From NCBI GenBank assembly GCA_003165595.1, contig PLWQ01000017.1, forward strand, positions 69,559 to 133,558: a stretch of DNA of 64,000 nucleotides. The letters are read 5' to 3'. The position numbers were made by a program, and so were the translations under genes. The stretch comes from Fibrobacterota bacterium. GTDB lineage: Bacteria > Fibrobacterota > Chitinivibrionia > Chitinivibrionales > FEN-1185. The notes under the pieces are model-generated. The model did not search any database. It worked only from the letters and a program-made list of their open reading frames with translations, and was not told where the DNA came from. Below, piece after piece: positions 8,889 to 16,857 of this stretch; position 1 is the first letter of the stretch, and the number at the start of each line of letters is the position of its first letter.

Positions 8889-9251
8889 ATCGACAAAAAA
8901 GACCTCATCCGCAGATACAAGGAAACGCCCCTTCCCATGGGCGTCTTCCAGGTGAAGAACCTTGCCAGCGGCAAGGTCTTTATCGCAACGGCCAAAAACC
9001 TTCCGGGCAAGATCAACAGCTGCAAATTCCAGCTTCAAAACGGCAGCCACCCGAACCGCGAGCTGCAGAGCGATTTCGCGCAGTGCGGGGAGTCGGGGTT
9101 TGTTTTTGAGATTCTCGACCGCCTCGAATACAAGGACGATCCCCTGTACAACTACGACGACGATTTGAAAACCCTGGAAGAATTGTGGCTCGACAGGCTC
9201 GAGCCGTACGGCGACAAGGGATATCACGTGAGGAAAAAGCCGGCGAAATGA
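8889..9251 (+). CDS. Small GIY-YIG nuclease-family-like protein with apparent ATC start
   Basis: The protein (about 120 residues) resembles the small family annotated as GIY-YIG nuclease family: MGVFQVKN, SGKVFIATAKN and a core with FQLQNGSHPNRELQSDF. The eponymous motifs are degenerate (GVF and FIA), so nuclease activity is doubtful. The first ATG in frame is at 8937, but the conserved N-terminus (DKKDLIRRYKETPLPMG) continues upstream to an ATC at 8889, directly after an in-frame stop. Relatives begin with Met-Asp at that point. Either translation starts at ATC or at 8937 with a shorter product, or the base is a consensus error. It follows fabD by 8 nt. A functional link to the lipid pathway is not evident. 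Confidence 0.65.
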   Translation: MDKKDLIRRYKETPLPMGVFQVKNLASGKVFIATAKNLPGKINSCKFQLQNGSHPNRELQSDFAQCGESGFVFEILDRLEYKDDPLYNYDDDLKTLEELWLDRLEPYGDKGYHVRKKPAK

Positions 9252-9293
9252 ACCGAAGGAAATCCGGGGTCGCAGGTTAAAGCCGAAGCAGCC

Positions 9294-10379
9294 CTACATC
9301 ACCGGCGGCGGAAAATATCTGTCGAGCCTTGCAAAAAGGAATTTGTCGCCCGCCAGCATGATCTTCCTGCTCACCAGTGCATCGCGCACGCTGATCTGCC
9401 GCATGAACACCTGCGCCCACACGCCGGAATCGACCGTGACCGTGAGATTCGGCGTCTCCGCCTTACCTTCTGTAAAGGCGCAGGCGCCGTGATCGACGGC
9501 AATATGCACCGAGTATTGCTTATCTGGAAAATCGAACTGGAGCACGGTCTTCAGGTGCGCCGTGGCAACGGGGTCGACGCTCCTGGCCATTTCCTGCATC
9601 AGGATGCGCACGTCCGACATTACGTTCCTGCTCAGCAGGTCGAGATCGCGCGACTGTTCTCCCATCGCAACCGCATGTTCCCAGTAGATGTTGGAATACT
9701 TCTTAAAATAGGAGACGTCGGGCGAGAGCTCGGCCGCGGCCCTTCTTTGCGTGTCGGGAGAAATGCCGCCCAGGGTGGCCAGCTCGTACCCGGCCTTTAC
9801 GTATGCGGCTTCGATGGCTTTGACGGTGAGCGGTTTGGCAAGCGAGAACTGCAGCAGGTACGATTCGGGCCTGATGATCTCGCCGCACAGTTCCATGGAC
9901 ATAGCGTTGGCGTAGAGCGAAAACATGGCTCGCACGGCGGCAAAGTTTTCATCGCCCTTGAATGCGCCCACCACGATAGAGGCGATCTTTTTGGGCCATT
10001 TTTCCGGAAACCGGAGAGCATTGCGCACCGTACCCTTTGGCGATTGCTCAAAGCGCGACTGGGTGAGCGGCAGGGTACGGTCGAGCACGTTTTTGAGGTG
10101 GCTGCTCACGGTGAAAGCGTTGAGCGGCGTGGCGCACACGACAATATCCGCGTCGAGAATATCCGCAAGGATCGCCGGCATATCGTCTTTGAGGATGCAC
10201 TTTCCGGGGGAGGTTATCCAGCACGAATAGCAGCCGAGGCATTGCTTGATGTCAAGGGCTGCCAGGTCGCGCTCCACCAGAGCGGCGCCCGCCTCGCGGA
10301 CGCCCTTGACAAACAGGTCGGTGAGCCGCCGGGTAAAGCCATTCTTTCTCGGGTTTGCGCGCAACAGGAGCAGTTTCAT
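9294..10379 (-). CDS. Flavodoxin-fold NAD(P)H:FMN oxidoreductase fused to an SCP2 domain
   Basis: This 361-residue protein has two parts. Residues 1-200 form an NADPH-dependent FMN reductase/flavodoxin-fold domain with a Cys cluster (IKQCLGCYSCWITSPGKC then DDM) and CATPLNAFTVSSHLKN, typical of iron-sulfur-flavin-type reductases. The last ~110 residues look like an SCP2 sterol-carrier fold (VLQFDFPDKQYSVHI, then a hydrophobic pocket strand set). SCP2 domains bind acyl-CoA or lipids. I chose the ATG at 10379, which overlaps the FabZ-like stop by 4 nt, rather than the longer upstream frame that lies within that gene. A redox enzyme carrying its own lipid-binding domain, in an operon with a dehydratase and an acyltransferase, suggests reduction of a lipid-bound double bond or similar (inference). 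Confidence 0.72.
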   Translation of the reverse strand: MKLLLLRANPRKNGFTRRLTDLFVKGVREAGAALVERDLAALDIKQCLGCYSCWITSPGKCILKDDMPAILADILDADIVVCATPLNAFTVSSHLKNVLDRTLPLTQSRFEQSPKGTVRNALRFPEKWPKKIASIVVGAFKGDENFAAVRAMFSLYANAMSMELCGEIIRPESYLLQFSLAKPLTVKAIEAAYVKAGYELATLGGISPDTQRRAAAELSPDVSYFKKYSNIYWEHAVAMGEQSRDLDLLSRNVMSDVRILMQEMARSVDPVATAHLKTVLQFDFPDKQYSVHIAVDHGACAFTEGKAETPNLTVTVDSGVWAQVFMRQISVRDALVSRKIMLAGDKFLFARLDRYFPPPVM

Positions 10380-10843
10380 AGTTCGCCGTCCATCATGGCA
10401 AGCGCCATAGTCCCTTTCGCGACCGTCTTCCTGCCCACCCTCGCCTCTACGGCATAGCTGTATAGTGCGCCGAAACTCGTTTCGCGCGTGGAAAACATCT
10501 CCAGGGTCTCGCCGGGGAACGACGGGTTCAGGAACTTCATATTTGCCGAGGCCAGATAGAAGATCTGCGGCTCTTTGGCAAGCTTTGCGCCGCTCACTTT
10601 TTTGGAGAGTCCCCACAAAAGTCCGCTGGTTTGCGCCAGGGCGTCAATGACAAGAACGCCGGGCATGATGTGTTTCTGCGGAAAATGCCCCTCGAAATAC
10701 GGCTCGCTGTCCAGGATGTCGCGCTGGGTGGCTATTGTTTTGTCAACAACGAGTCTGGTCACCCGGTCAACAAATAGAAACGGAGGCCGGTGGGGCAGGA
10801 TGGCGAGGATGTCCTCGCGCGAAAAAGAGACGGGTTCGGTCAT
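10376..10843 (-). CDS. FabZ-like 3-hydroxyacyl-ACP dehydratase
   Basis: This 155-residue hotdog protein has ILPHRPPFLFVDRV, the catalytic His in GHFPQKHIMPG and the second motif VIDALAQTSG. FabZ has Glu where this protein has Asp (DALAQ rather than EALAQ). FabA uses Asp at that place, so dehydratase activity is still likely. It would dehydrate 3-hydroxyacyl-ACP made by FabG. The start is the ATG at 10843; the longer open frame upstream is a shadow of the acyltransferase gene. It is coupled to the flavodoxin-SCP2 gene by an ATGA overlap. With fabG and fabD on the opposite strand, it completes the reductive set for an unsaturated chain. Confidence 0.85.
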   Translation of the reverse strand: MTEPVSFSREDILAILPHRPPFLFVDRVTRLVVDKTIATQRDILDSEPYFEGHFPQKHIMPGVLVIDALAQTSGLLWGLSKKVSGAKLAKEPQIFYLASANMKFLNPSFPGETLEMFSTRETSFGALYSYAVEARVGRKTVAKGTMALAMMDGEL

Positions 10844-10874
10844 GCTGATCCTTTGCCTGGAAAATCTGGGTGCA

Positions 10875-11687
10875 TCAGACGGTTTCGGCGCCGGTGTCCC
10901 AGAATGTTCTCTTGTCCAGTAACGCGAGCTCTGCGGCCATGTTCCGGCGCACCCGCTGTGCGAACTCCCCTGGCCTTTCTCCCGGCTCGGACCGGCAAGG
11001 CAAAAGGAATCGCACGGTGTATGAGAATTTGCGCTTTGGAAAAATACTTCCTTTGCAGCGCGCCATGAGCGGAAGGTCGGAATGGACGAGGACCGGCACC
11101 ACGGGCGCGTTTGTTTCAATTGCCACCTTGAAGGCAAAAGGGCCGAACGGCAGGAGCTTTCCGGTCCTGGCGCGCGTTCCCTCGGGGAACACGAGCAGAT
11201 TTTTGCCGGTTCCGAGCACGTGCCTGCATTTTTCCACGGCCGCGCCGAGCGACTGAAGTGAATCCGGGTCGATGCTGATGAAATCCAGGTGCTTCACAAA
11301 TGTTGAGAACGGCGGAGTCCCGGCGTATTTGGATTTGATGACCACGCCGCTCTCCGGGAGAATCGACAGCAGCATGAGGGCGTCGAGCCTGCTCCGGTGA
11401 TTTGCCACCACCACCGACCCGCGCACCGCAGCGGTTGCGGCACCGGGCAGTTCCGCCATCGAGTACACCCGAAGGCCCGGCAGCCATATTCTAGTGAGGA
11501 AAAATGCGTATGTCTTGAGCACCGAATACATGAGGCGGCGAACAAGGGCGGGCCACAGCGCAAGGAGCATGAAGAAGGGCATTCCAACACAGAGAAATAC
11601 CGCCGCGGACGCGAAATATCCGAGGTAGCCGATGATGCCGAGGAAGACTTTAAGGGGATACAAGGGGCGGATAAGGTTTCCCTTCAT
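10875..11687 (-). CDS. PlsC-like lysophospholipid acyltransferase
   Basis: This 270-residue protein has two or more hydrophobic N-terminal segments (residues 5-45), then the acyltransferase block I NHRSRLD (H-X4-D) and block III FPEGTRAR, as in 1-acyl-sn-glycerol-3-phosphate acyltransferases. It transfers an acyl group from ACP or CoA to a membrane lipid acceptor. I placed the start at the ATG at 11687; an in-frame extension of eight residues (MLLRHFVT) is possible. It is 31 nt upstream of the FabZ-like gene, same strand. Being in a dehydratase operon facing the KS-CLF operon, it may esterify the cluster's product, as acyltransferases do in aryl-polyene and flexirubin loci. Confidence 0.85.
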   Translation of the reverse strand: MKGNLIRPLYPLKVFLGIIGYLGYFASAAVFLCVGMPFFMLLALWPALVRRLMYSVLKTYAFFLTRIWLPGLRVYSMAELPGAATAAVRGSVVVANHRSRLDALMLLSILPESGVVIKSKYAGTPPFSTFVKHLDFISIDPDSLQSLGAAVEKCRHVLGTGKNLLVFPEGTRARTGKLLPFGPFAFKVAIETNAPVVPVLVHSDLPLMARCKGSIFPKRKFSYTVRFLLPCRSEPGERPGEFAQRVRRNMAAELALLDKRTFWDTGAETV

Positions 11688-11824
11688 AGTGACAAAGTGA
11701 CGGAGTAACAACGTAAGAAAGTTCCAAGGCGCAGGTTTACAGGGAAAATGTCATTCTCGTTGTGGAACTTGCAACCTGCAAACGATGACTTTCTTTGGTG
11801 CGTCGATCGGCGCTATGAGATTTA

Positions 11825-12373
11825 CTAAAACGGCGATTCGATCTCTTTGAGGAATGGGAGATTCTTGTCTTTGTCCGAAATAACGGGATCTGCAACCGGC
11901 CAGGCAACTGCAATTGCCGGGTCGTTCCACCTGATGCCGGCGTCATGAGCCGGGGAGTAGTATGCGTCAACCTTGTACAGGAATTCCGAATCCTGCGAAA
12001 GCGTGCAGTAACCATGGGCAAATCCACGGGGCACAAAAAGCATGCGCCGGTTGTCCTCGCTCAGGGTGACGCCGAGCCATTTGCCGAAGGTCTTCGATTG
12101 CCTGCGCAAATCTACCACGACGTCGAACACCGCCCCGCGCACCACGCGCACGAGCTTGCTTTGCGCGAAGGGCGGTTTCTGGAAGTGCAGGCCCCGCACC
12201 ACGCCGGCAACGCGGGAGCGAGCGTGATTATCCTGAACAAAATTCACCGGCAGGCCGTGCGCCTCCATGTCCCTTGCCGTAAACGATTCGAGGAAGAAGC
12301 CGCGGCTGTCCTCGTGGACGACGGGGTCCAATATCCACAGCCCCTGCAGTTCCGTTTCCGTGTATTTCATCAT
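11825..12373 (-). CDS. rfbC: dTDP-4-dehydrorhamnose 3,5-epimerase
   Basis: This 182-residue cupin epimerase has the RfbC pattern: [38 protein letters not shown] (active-site His), [11 protein letters not shown] and KVDAYYSP. It isomerises dTDP-4-keto-6-deoxyglucose at C3 and C5 on the way to dTDP-L-rhamnose for O-antigen or other glycans. The start at 12373 (MMKYTETE) overlaps the rfbA stop as ATGA. The frame upstream is inside rfbA. Neither rfbB nor rfbD is present in this window, so the pathway must be completed elsewhere. Confidence 0.93.
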   Translation of the reverse strand: MMKYTETELQGLWILDPVVHEDSRGFFLESFTARDMEAHGLPVNFVQDNHARSRVAGVVRGLHFQKPPFAQSKLVRVVRGAVFDVVVDLRRQSKTFGKWLGVTLSEDNRRMLFVPRGFAHGYCTLSQDSEFLYKVDAYYSPAHDAGIRWNDPAIAVAWPVADPVISDKDKNLPFLKEIESPF

Positions 12374-13242
12374 CGTTTCCCTGATGCAAGCTGCAGAAGG
12401 TATTCGCCGTACCCGTTCTTCTTCATGGGTTCGGCAAGCCTTGCGAGCTGGTCTTGTGTGATGTATCCGAGCCTGAACGCAATTTCTTCCGGGCACGACA
12501 CCTTGAGCCCCTGGCGCGATTGGATGGTTTCCACGAACACCGACGCCTGGAGCATGGACTGGTGCGTGCCGGTATCGAGCCAGGCAACACCCCTGCCGAG
12601 CAGGACGACGTCCAGCTTGCCCTCGTCCAAATACAGCCTGTTGAGGTCCGTTATTTCGAGCTCGCCGCGGGGTGACGGCGTTAGAAACGCGGCGCGATCG
12701 GCCACCTGGTTATCGTAGAAGTAAAGGCCTGTCACCGCATAAGGTGACAGGGGGTTCTTCGGTTTTTCAACGAGGTTTGTTGGCTTTCCGGCTGGGTCGA
12801 GCTCAACCACGCCGTAGCGTTCAGGATCGTTCACCCAGTATCCGAATATGGTTGCCCTGTCTGTTTTTGCGGCAGCCTCCTTGAGCGATCCTACAAATCC
12901 GTGGCCCCAGAAGATGTTGTCACCCAGGATGAGCGCAACGCTTTCGTTTCCGACAAATTCTCTTCCCACGATAAAGGCCTGCGCAATTCCCTGGGGCTTT
13001 GGCTGGATCGCATACGAAAGATTGAGGCCCCACTGGCTTCCGTCTCCCAGGAGCCGCCGGAACGCCTCAATGTCCTGGGGCGTGGTTATCACCAGTATCT
13101 CGCGAATCCCGGCGAGCATCAGGATGGTGAGCGGGTAATATACCATGGGCTTGTCGTAAATCGGCATGAGCTGCTTACAAATGGCAAGCGTCACCGGGTA
13201 CAACCGGGTGCCAGAGCCGCCGGCGAGGATGATGCCTTTCAT
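12370..13242 (-). CDS. rfbA: Glucose-1-phosphate thymidylyltransferase
   Basis: This 290-residue protein begins [16 protein letters not shown], the nucleotide-binding signature of RfbA/RmlA. It also has [40 protein letters not shown] and [11 protein letters not shown]. It makes dTDP-glucose from glucose-1-phosphate and dTTP, the first step to dTDP-rhamnose. The length equals that of typical RfbA. The ATG at 13242 is the family start. It is translationally coupled to rfbC by a 4-nt overlap. There is no obvious terminator between rfbC and the acyltransferase 138 nt downstream, so read-through into the lipid genes is possible. Confidence 0.95.
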   Translation of the reverse strand: MKGIILAGGSGTRLYPVTLAICKQLMPIYDKPMVYYPLTILMLAGIREILVITTPQDIEAFRRLLGDGSQWGLNLSYAIQPKPQGIAQAFIVGREFVGNESVALILGDNIFWGHGFVGSLKEAAAKTDRATIFGYWVNDPERYGVVELDPAGKPTNLVEKPKNPLSPYAVTGLYFYDNQVADRAAFLTPSPRGELEITDLNRLYLDEGKLDVVLLGRGVAWLDTGTHQSMLQASVFVETIQSRQGLKVSCPEEIAFRLGYITQDQLARLAEPMKKNGYGEYLLQLASGKR

Positions 13243-13394
13243 GCAGGCCTTCCTGAATAAGTGGCGATAAGTACGATTTGAGAAAATACAATGTGTCGTT
13301 TTGCCCGTACAGGGCAAATAGTAAGGCAGGATGGAAAAGAATCGGCCGGAAAGATGACCCTTCCGGCCGTGGAAATCGACGTGACAAATGGATG

Positions 13395-14084
13395 TTAGAA
13401 GTAGAATGCCAGTGAAAAAGCGCCCACCGACGTTATTCCCAGAGCCTGCCTCGCTCCGGACTTAGTTGTCACGGTGACAGCGCCCGTGGTTTGCTTTTCG
13501 TCGTAAGGAGCAGTAATCCCATAGCCGAGCCGGTATTCCGCGCTCAGGCTCAATTCCTTGATAATGAAGAACTCAACACCGGCGATCGCAGCAACGTTAA
13601 AACCAAAGCCGCTGAAATAGGTGACGCCGTTTACCATTTGTCCGGCCGCCGCATTTGTGGTCGTTGGCGCGGTGACTCCAGTGGCAACTGCATCCTTTTC
13701 CGAAGTCGAAGTCGACACAAAACCCAATGTACCGCCGACGTAGGGACTCACGCGGGTCTTAAGCAAATGATATTCCGCCCCGGCATTCAGCCCGATGCTA
13801 AAAGCGTTCGCATCGCCAGCCGATCCGCCTGCGGCCGGAGCCGGAGTCCCCTGATCGGCAAAGCCGAACAGCAGGCTTGCGCGGAGAGCGAGAGGATCCA
13901 GAAGGTAATACTTTCCGCCAATGCCGCCCTGATATGCATTGGCGGCAAGAGCGCTCAGTCCGCTAAACTCAAAGAGCATCGCCTTTGAGCCGGCATTGAC
14001 CGAGGTCGTGAAGTCGTCCGCTGATGCTACAGATACCGAAATAACCAGTACCGCAAGCGCCAGAATACCAAGTTGCTTCTTCAT
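13395..14084 (-). CDS. Outer-membrane beta-barrel protein (OmpA/OmpW-like porin fold)
   Basis: This 229-residue protein has a clear signal peptide ([22 protein letters not shown], cleavage after about residue 22), alternating amphipathic strands ([56 protein letters not shown]) and a terminal FSLAFYF ending in Phe, as outer-membrane barrels do. It probably has eight strands. No specific ligand is indicated. It is a single gene on the minus strand with a purine-rich ribosome-binding site before the ATG. Confidence 0.8.
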   Translation of the reverse strand: MKKQLGILALAVLVISVSVASADDFTTSVNAGSKAMLFEFSGLSALAANAYQGGIGGKYYLLDPLALRASLLFGFADQGTPAPAAGGSAGDANAFSIGLNAGAEYHLLKTRVSPYVGGTLGFVSTSTSEKDAVATGVTAPTTTNAAAGQMVNGVTYFSGFGFNVAAIAGVEFFIIKELSLSAEYRLGYGITAPYDEKQTTGAVTVTTKSGARQALGITSVGAFSLAFYF

Positions 14085-14193
14085 GAAGCACCCCTTTCGT
14101 TAATGGTGAAACCCTTTAACGCCCCTTGCACTATTATTTCTAAAATATTAAACGGAATGCCGGAGTCAAACAAAATCTATCCAGATTAGGTTC

Positions 14194-14610
14194 CTATTCT
14201 CCGATTACCTGAACAAATATTTTTCGCGACCGGGGCCGGTTATCGTGATCGATAACAACTATTTGCTGCCAGGTGCCCAGAACGAGTTTCTTTTCGGTAA
14301 AGGGCACGGTGATTCCCGGACCCATGAGTGTGGCGCGGATATGCGAAAATCCGTTGTCGTCGCCCCACGTCTCGGAATGACGGCTCCGCAGGTTGCCGGG
14401 CACAAGTTCGTTAAGCTGTTCCTTCATGTCCTCTGCGAGTGCAGGTTCAAATTCGATGGTGGATATTGAAGCGGTAGAGCCCACGACAAACACTGTTGCG
14501 ATACCACTCGTGATTTCAGATTCGGTAATGATGTCTTCCACGTCCGGGGTGACATCGATGATATCCGAGAACCCCTGCGTCTGGACTGAAAAATCTTTTC
14601 CGAATACCAT
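14194..14610 (-). CDS. YjbQ/UPF0047 family protein
   Basis: This 138-residue protein matches the YjbQ (secondary thiamine-phosphate synthase) family: FSDIIDVTPDVEDIITESEI, VVGSTASISTIEFEP, the central SRHSETWGDDNGFSHIRA with conserved His residues, and GTWQQIVVIDHDNRPRSR. The family is nearly universal, and a weak thiamine-phosphate synthase activity has been reported for a member; the true role is unknown. The length is typical. It is monocistronic here, with the solitary structured repeat lying upstream of its start. Confidence 0.88.
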   Translation of the reverse strand: MVFGKDFSVQTQGFSDIIDVTPDVEDIITESEITSGIATVFVVGSTASISTIEFEPALAEDMKEQLNELVPGNLRSRHSETWGDDNGFSHIRATLMGPGITVPFTEKKLVLGTWQQIVVIDHDNRPRSRKIFVQVIGE

Positions 14611-14749
14611 AGGCCAATCCTTTCATTTATTTGCTGGAACGAATTTCCATCAACAGCGGTAAGATGTAAAATAATAATAGGGGTGGATGATGCAGGACCT
14701 AATAGCGGGGTTCATACTTTCGTTTCGAAAGGGTCCGAACAATTTCAGG

Positions 14750-14925
14750 AATTGACAATTGTGGCAATTATCCTCTGCCCGGCGCCAGGCCGGACTGGAA
14801 AGTGCGCAGAGCGCAGGGCCGCCTGACCGCGGCCGAAGGCCATAGCGGCAGGCGGTACCGAGGCCGTAGGCCGAGCTTGCAAGGAGGGCCGCCGACGTAC
14901 TCGGCGGGGCGCCCAACTTCTTAGA
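14750..14925 (+). repeat. Solitary structured repeat, module B (copy 1)
   Basis: This stretch has the boxes shared by all seven copies: GCGCCAGG then GGACTGGA (from 14782), an ATAG box flanked by a GGTA/TACC-type pairing, CGAGGC, GCCGAGC, GGAGGGCC and a final GC hairpin closing in GGCGCCCA (to about 14915). A TTGACA at 14752 lies 25 nt before GCCAGG, with the same spacing as in copies 38941-39115 and 45153-45321. No gene is seen between 14611 and 15024 other than this element. A short T-rich tail follows the hairpin. Confidence 0.8.
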
Positions 14926-15024
14926 CTGTTTACCAGAAAAGCCTTTATATCAAACCCTTCCTCCAAGATTTGCTTTTGATATTTCGGCCAGCAGTAATAT
15001 TTTCCAGTACAAGGAGCCTTATTC

Positions 15025-15969
15025 ATGCCCACTCTCCACGAACACATCGCCTCATTCCTCGACTACCTGCTCAAGGAAAAGGGCTATTCGGCGCACACCG
15101 CGGATGCCTACAAACGAGACCTTGCCCAGTTCGAATCATTTGTGGCTCAAACCTGCCCCGGCGCCGATTTCGACGGCGTGATGAAGAAAGCCGTCGTGCG
15201 AGACTTCACCTACACGCTTGGCCGGCAGGGGCTCAAGCCTCGATCCGTCGGCCGCAAGGTGGCTGCCCTCAAGTCGTTCTCAAAATTCTGCGTCAAGCGC
15301 GGTCTCCTGAGTGTCAATCCGGCCAAACTGTTGGCAAATCCCAAGCTCGACAAGCCTCTACCGGCCTTTCTCACCGAGACCCAGGCGCAACTGCTCGGGG
15401 CGGCGGCCGCACCCGGGAAGAACCTGCGTCAGGAAACCGAAAACCTGAGGAACCGGGGGATTGTGGAACTCCTGTACGGTACCGGCCTGCGTCTGTCCGA
15501 GGTGTACGGCCTCAACGCGGACACCATCGATTACAAGCACGCAAGTGTGCGTGTGCTTGGCAAAGGGAGAAAGGAGCGGATAGTGCCGGTCACCGAAGCG
15601 GCGGTACGAGCGATATGCGATTACCTGCGGAACCGGACTGCGCCGGGCGCGGCCCAGGGGGCGCTGTTCACAAACGACAAGGGCAAACGGCTTTCACGGA
15701 GGCAGATAGAGCGCGTCGTCTCGCAGGAACTGTCGGCCGTGACCCAGCAAAGAAAACGGAGCCCCCACGTGCTGCGGCACTCCTTTGCCACTCACCTGCT
15801 CGACCGAGGAGCCGATATCCGCGCGGTGAAGGAATTGCTGGGCCACTCGTCGCTTGCAACGACGCAGATTTATACGCATATGTCAAAGGAACACCTGCTC
15901 AAAGTGTACCGCCAGGCGCACCCGCGCGCCGAGGCCCCGGCGCCGCCCCTTGCACAACCTCCCGCATAG
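15025..15969 (+). CDS. xerC: Tyrosine recombinase XerC/XerD
   Basis: This 314-residue protein has an N-terminal SAM-like DNA-binding domain (FLDYLLKEKGYSAHTADAYK) and a C-terminal catalytic domain with Arg in GTGLRLSEVYGL, Lys in the GKGRKER hairpin, HVLRHSFATHLL (His and Arg), LGHSSLATTQIYTH (His and the nucleophile Tyr). Xer recombinases resolve chromosome dimers at dif. Size and the lack of nearby phage genes favour a housekeeping Xer over an integrase, and I cannot distinguish XerC from XerD. A proline/alanine-rich tail of about 15 residues is extra. A strong hairpin follows the stop. Confidence 0.9.
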   Translation: MPTLHEHIASFLDYLLKEKGYSAHTADAYKRDLAQFESFVAQTCPGADFDGVMKKAVVRDFTYTLGRQGLKPRSVGRKVAALKSFSKFCVKRGLLSVNPAKLLANPKLDKPLPAFLTETQAQLLGAAAAPGKNLRQETENLRNRGIVELLYGTGLRLSEVYGLNADTIDYKHASVRVLGKGRKERIVPVTEAAVRAICDYLRNRTAPGAAQGALFTNDKGKRLSRRQIERVVSQELSAVTQQRKRSPHVLRHSFATHLLDRGADIRAVKELLGHSSLATTQIYTHMSKEHLLKVYRQAHPRAEAPAPPLAQPPA

Positions 15970-15972
15970 AAG

Positions 15973-16008
15973 ACACGAAACGCCGCGTTGGTGCGCGGCG
16001 TTTCGTGT
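15973..16008. terminator. Bidirectional intrinsic terminator between convergent genes
   Basis: A perfect 15-bp inverted repeat (arms 15973-15987 and 15994-16008) with a 6-nt loop lies between the ends of the Xer gene and the opposing CpxP-like gene. The arm ends are A/T runs, so it can terminate in both directions. Confidence 0.85.
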
Positions 16009-16032
16009 TCACTCGCCCGGAATCGGGACCGT

Positions 16033-16515
16033 TCAATCGTTGTTGAAATCGGGTGGACCACCCGGACCGCCGTGCGGGCCGTGTCCGGGACGCCCTCCAC
16101 CCATTGGCGGGTGAAATTCGTTGCTGAGCAGTTTGGCAAACTGCTCCTTGGTGAGGACTGACTTTAGAAAAAGCATGTGATCGGCCATGTGTTCCGCCAT
16201 TGCCTTGTGGAGTTCTCCCATTTCCTTCGCATAGCCGAACAAAGTGGACTTGTTGGGCGAGGTTTTGAGCAATTCTTCCTTGGTCTTGTCGAGCAGGACT
16301 TTCATCTTCTCAAAATTCTGCTCGCGGAACTCCTTCATGTCTTTGCGCATACCCTTGAGCTTTGCCTGCTGATCTTGCGAAAGCCCGAGCTCCGCCCACA
16401 TCTTGTGCCGCGTTGAGTCTCTTGAGAACGAGGCCGAATCCTGCGCGCAATATGCCGGGGGCGCGGCCATCATGAATGAAAGAACCAGTCCCATGCACAT
16501 CAATACGGTACGCAT
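16033..16515 (-). CDS. Periplasmic CpxP/Spy/CnrX-like protein
   Basis: This 160-residue protein has a signal peptide (residues 1-23, ending AYCA), then a mostly helical body with two LTxxQ-type motifs, LSQDQQAKLKGM near residue 45 and LTKEQFAKLL near residue 123. It has a His/Gly/Pro-rich tail (GRPGHGPHGGPGGPP) that could bind metal. CpxP, Spy and CnrX share this fold; they act as chaperones or as periplasmic metal and stress sensors. It lies 15 nt downstream of the anti-sigma gene, after the sigma gene, on the same strand, which matches a CnrYXH-like sensing module. Metal sensing is an inference. Confidence 0.8.
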   Translation of the reverse strand: MRTVLMCMGLVLSFMMAAPPAYCAQDSASFSRDSTRHKMWAELGLSQDQQAKLKGMRKDMKEFREQNFEKMKVLLDKTKEELLKTSPNKSTLFGYAKEMGELHKAMAEHMADHMLFLKSVLTKEQFAKLLSNEFHPPMGGGRPGHGPHGGPGGPPDFNND

Positions 16516-16530
16516 ACAACCCTCCGCTGT

Positions 16531-16857
16531 CTATTCTTGATACAAGACTTCGTCGTAATAACCGTACGAGCTGGAATTCGCCTGATACACGTCGCTGTTG
16601 ATATAGGAATTAACGCCGCTCAACTCCTCCGCCACTTCGGCAGAGTACGAAGCGCCGGGCGAGGCCAAACGCGTCACCGTAAAGGCCGACACTGCGACAA
16701 GAATCGACGCAGCAATGCCGAACACCGCCCGACCCATTATCCTTCTTCTGTTGATCTTTCCGATAATGGTTCCGTACAGGTGGCTCGGCAGCGGCGGAAT
16801 GTGCGCCAGTTGTTCGAACGCGTGCCGCGGCAATTGATTTTCTTGCAGCTGTTCCAT
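16531..16857 (-). CDS. Probable membrane anti-sigma factor
   Basis: This 108-residue protein has a short cytoplasmic N-terminus, one transmembrane segment at about residues 42-63 (MGRAVFGIAASILVAVSAF) and a periplasmic tail rich in Ser and Tyr. It has no HxxxCxxC zinc motif. Its start shares one base with the sigma-factor stop (16857), and a periplasmic CpxP-like gene follows. A small single-pass protein directly after an ECF sigma gene is the usual place for the anti-sigma factor (CnrY, CnrX type). The function is inferred from topology and context. Confidence 0.65.
   Translation of the reverse strand: MEQLQENQLPRHAFEQLAHIPPLPSHLYGTIIGKINRRRIMGRAVFGIAASILVAVSAFTVTRLASPGASYSAEVAEELSGVNSYINSDVYQANSSSYGYYDEVLYQE

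Noticed and set aside
14752-14780. TTGACA as a full sigma-70 promoter before module B
   Set aside because: No acceptable -10 box lies at 16-18 nt. The box is conserved in only three of seven copies, so it is reported as a feature of the repeat, not as a promoter.
15025-15969. Phage or island integrase
   Set aside because: Length and motifs fit housekeeping Xer, and no phage genes or att duplication are near.
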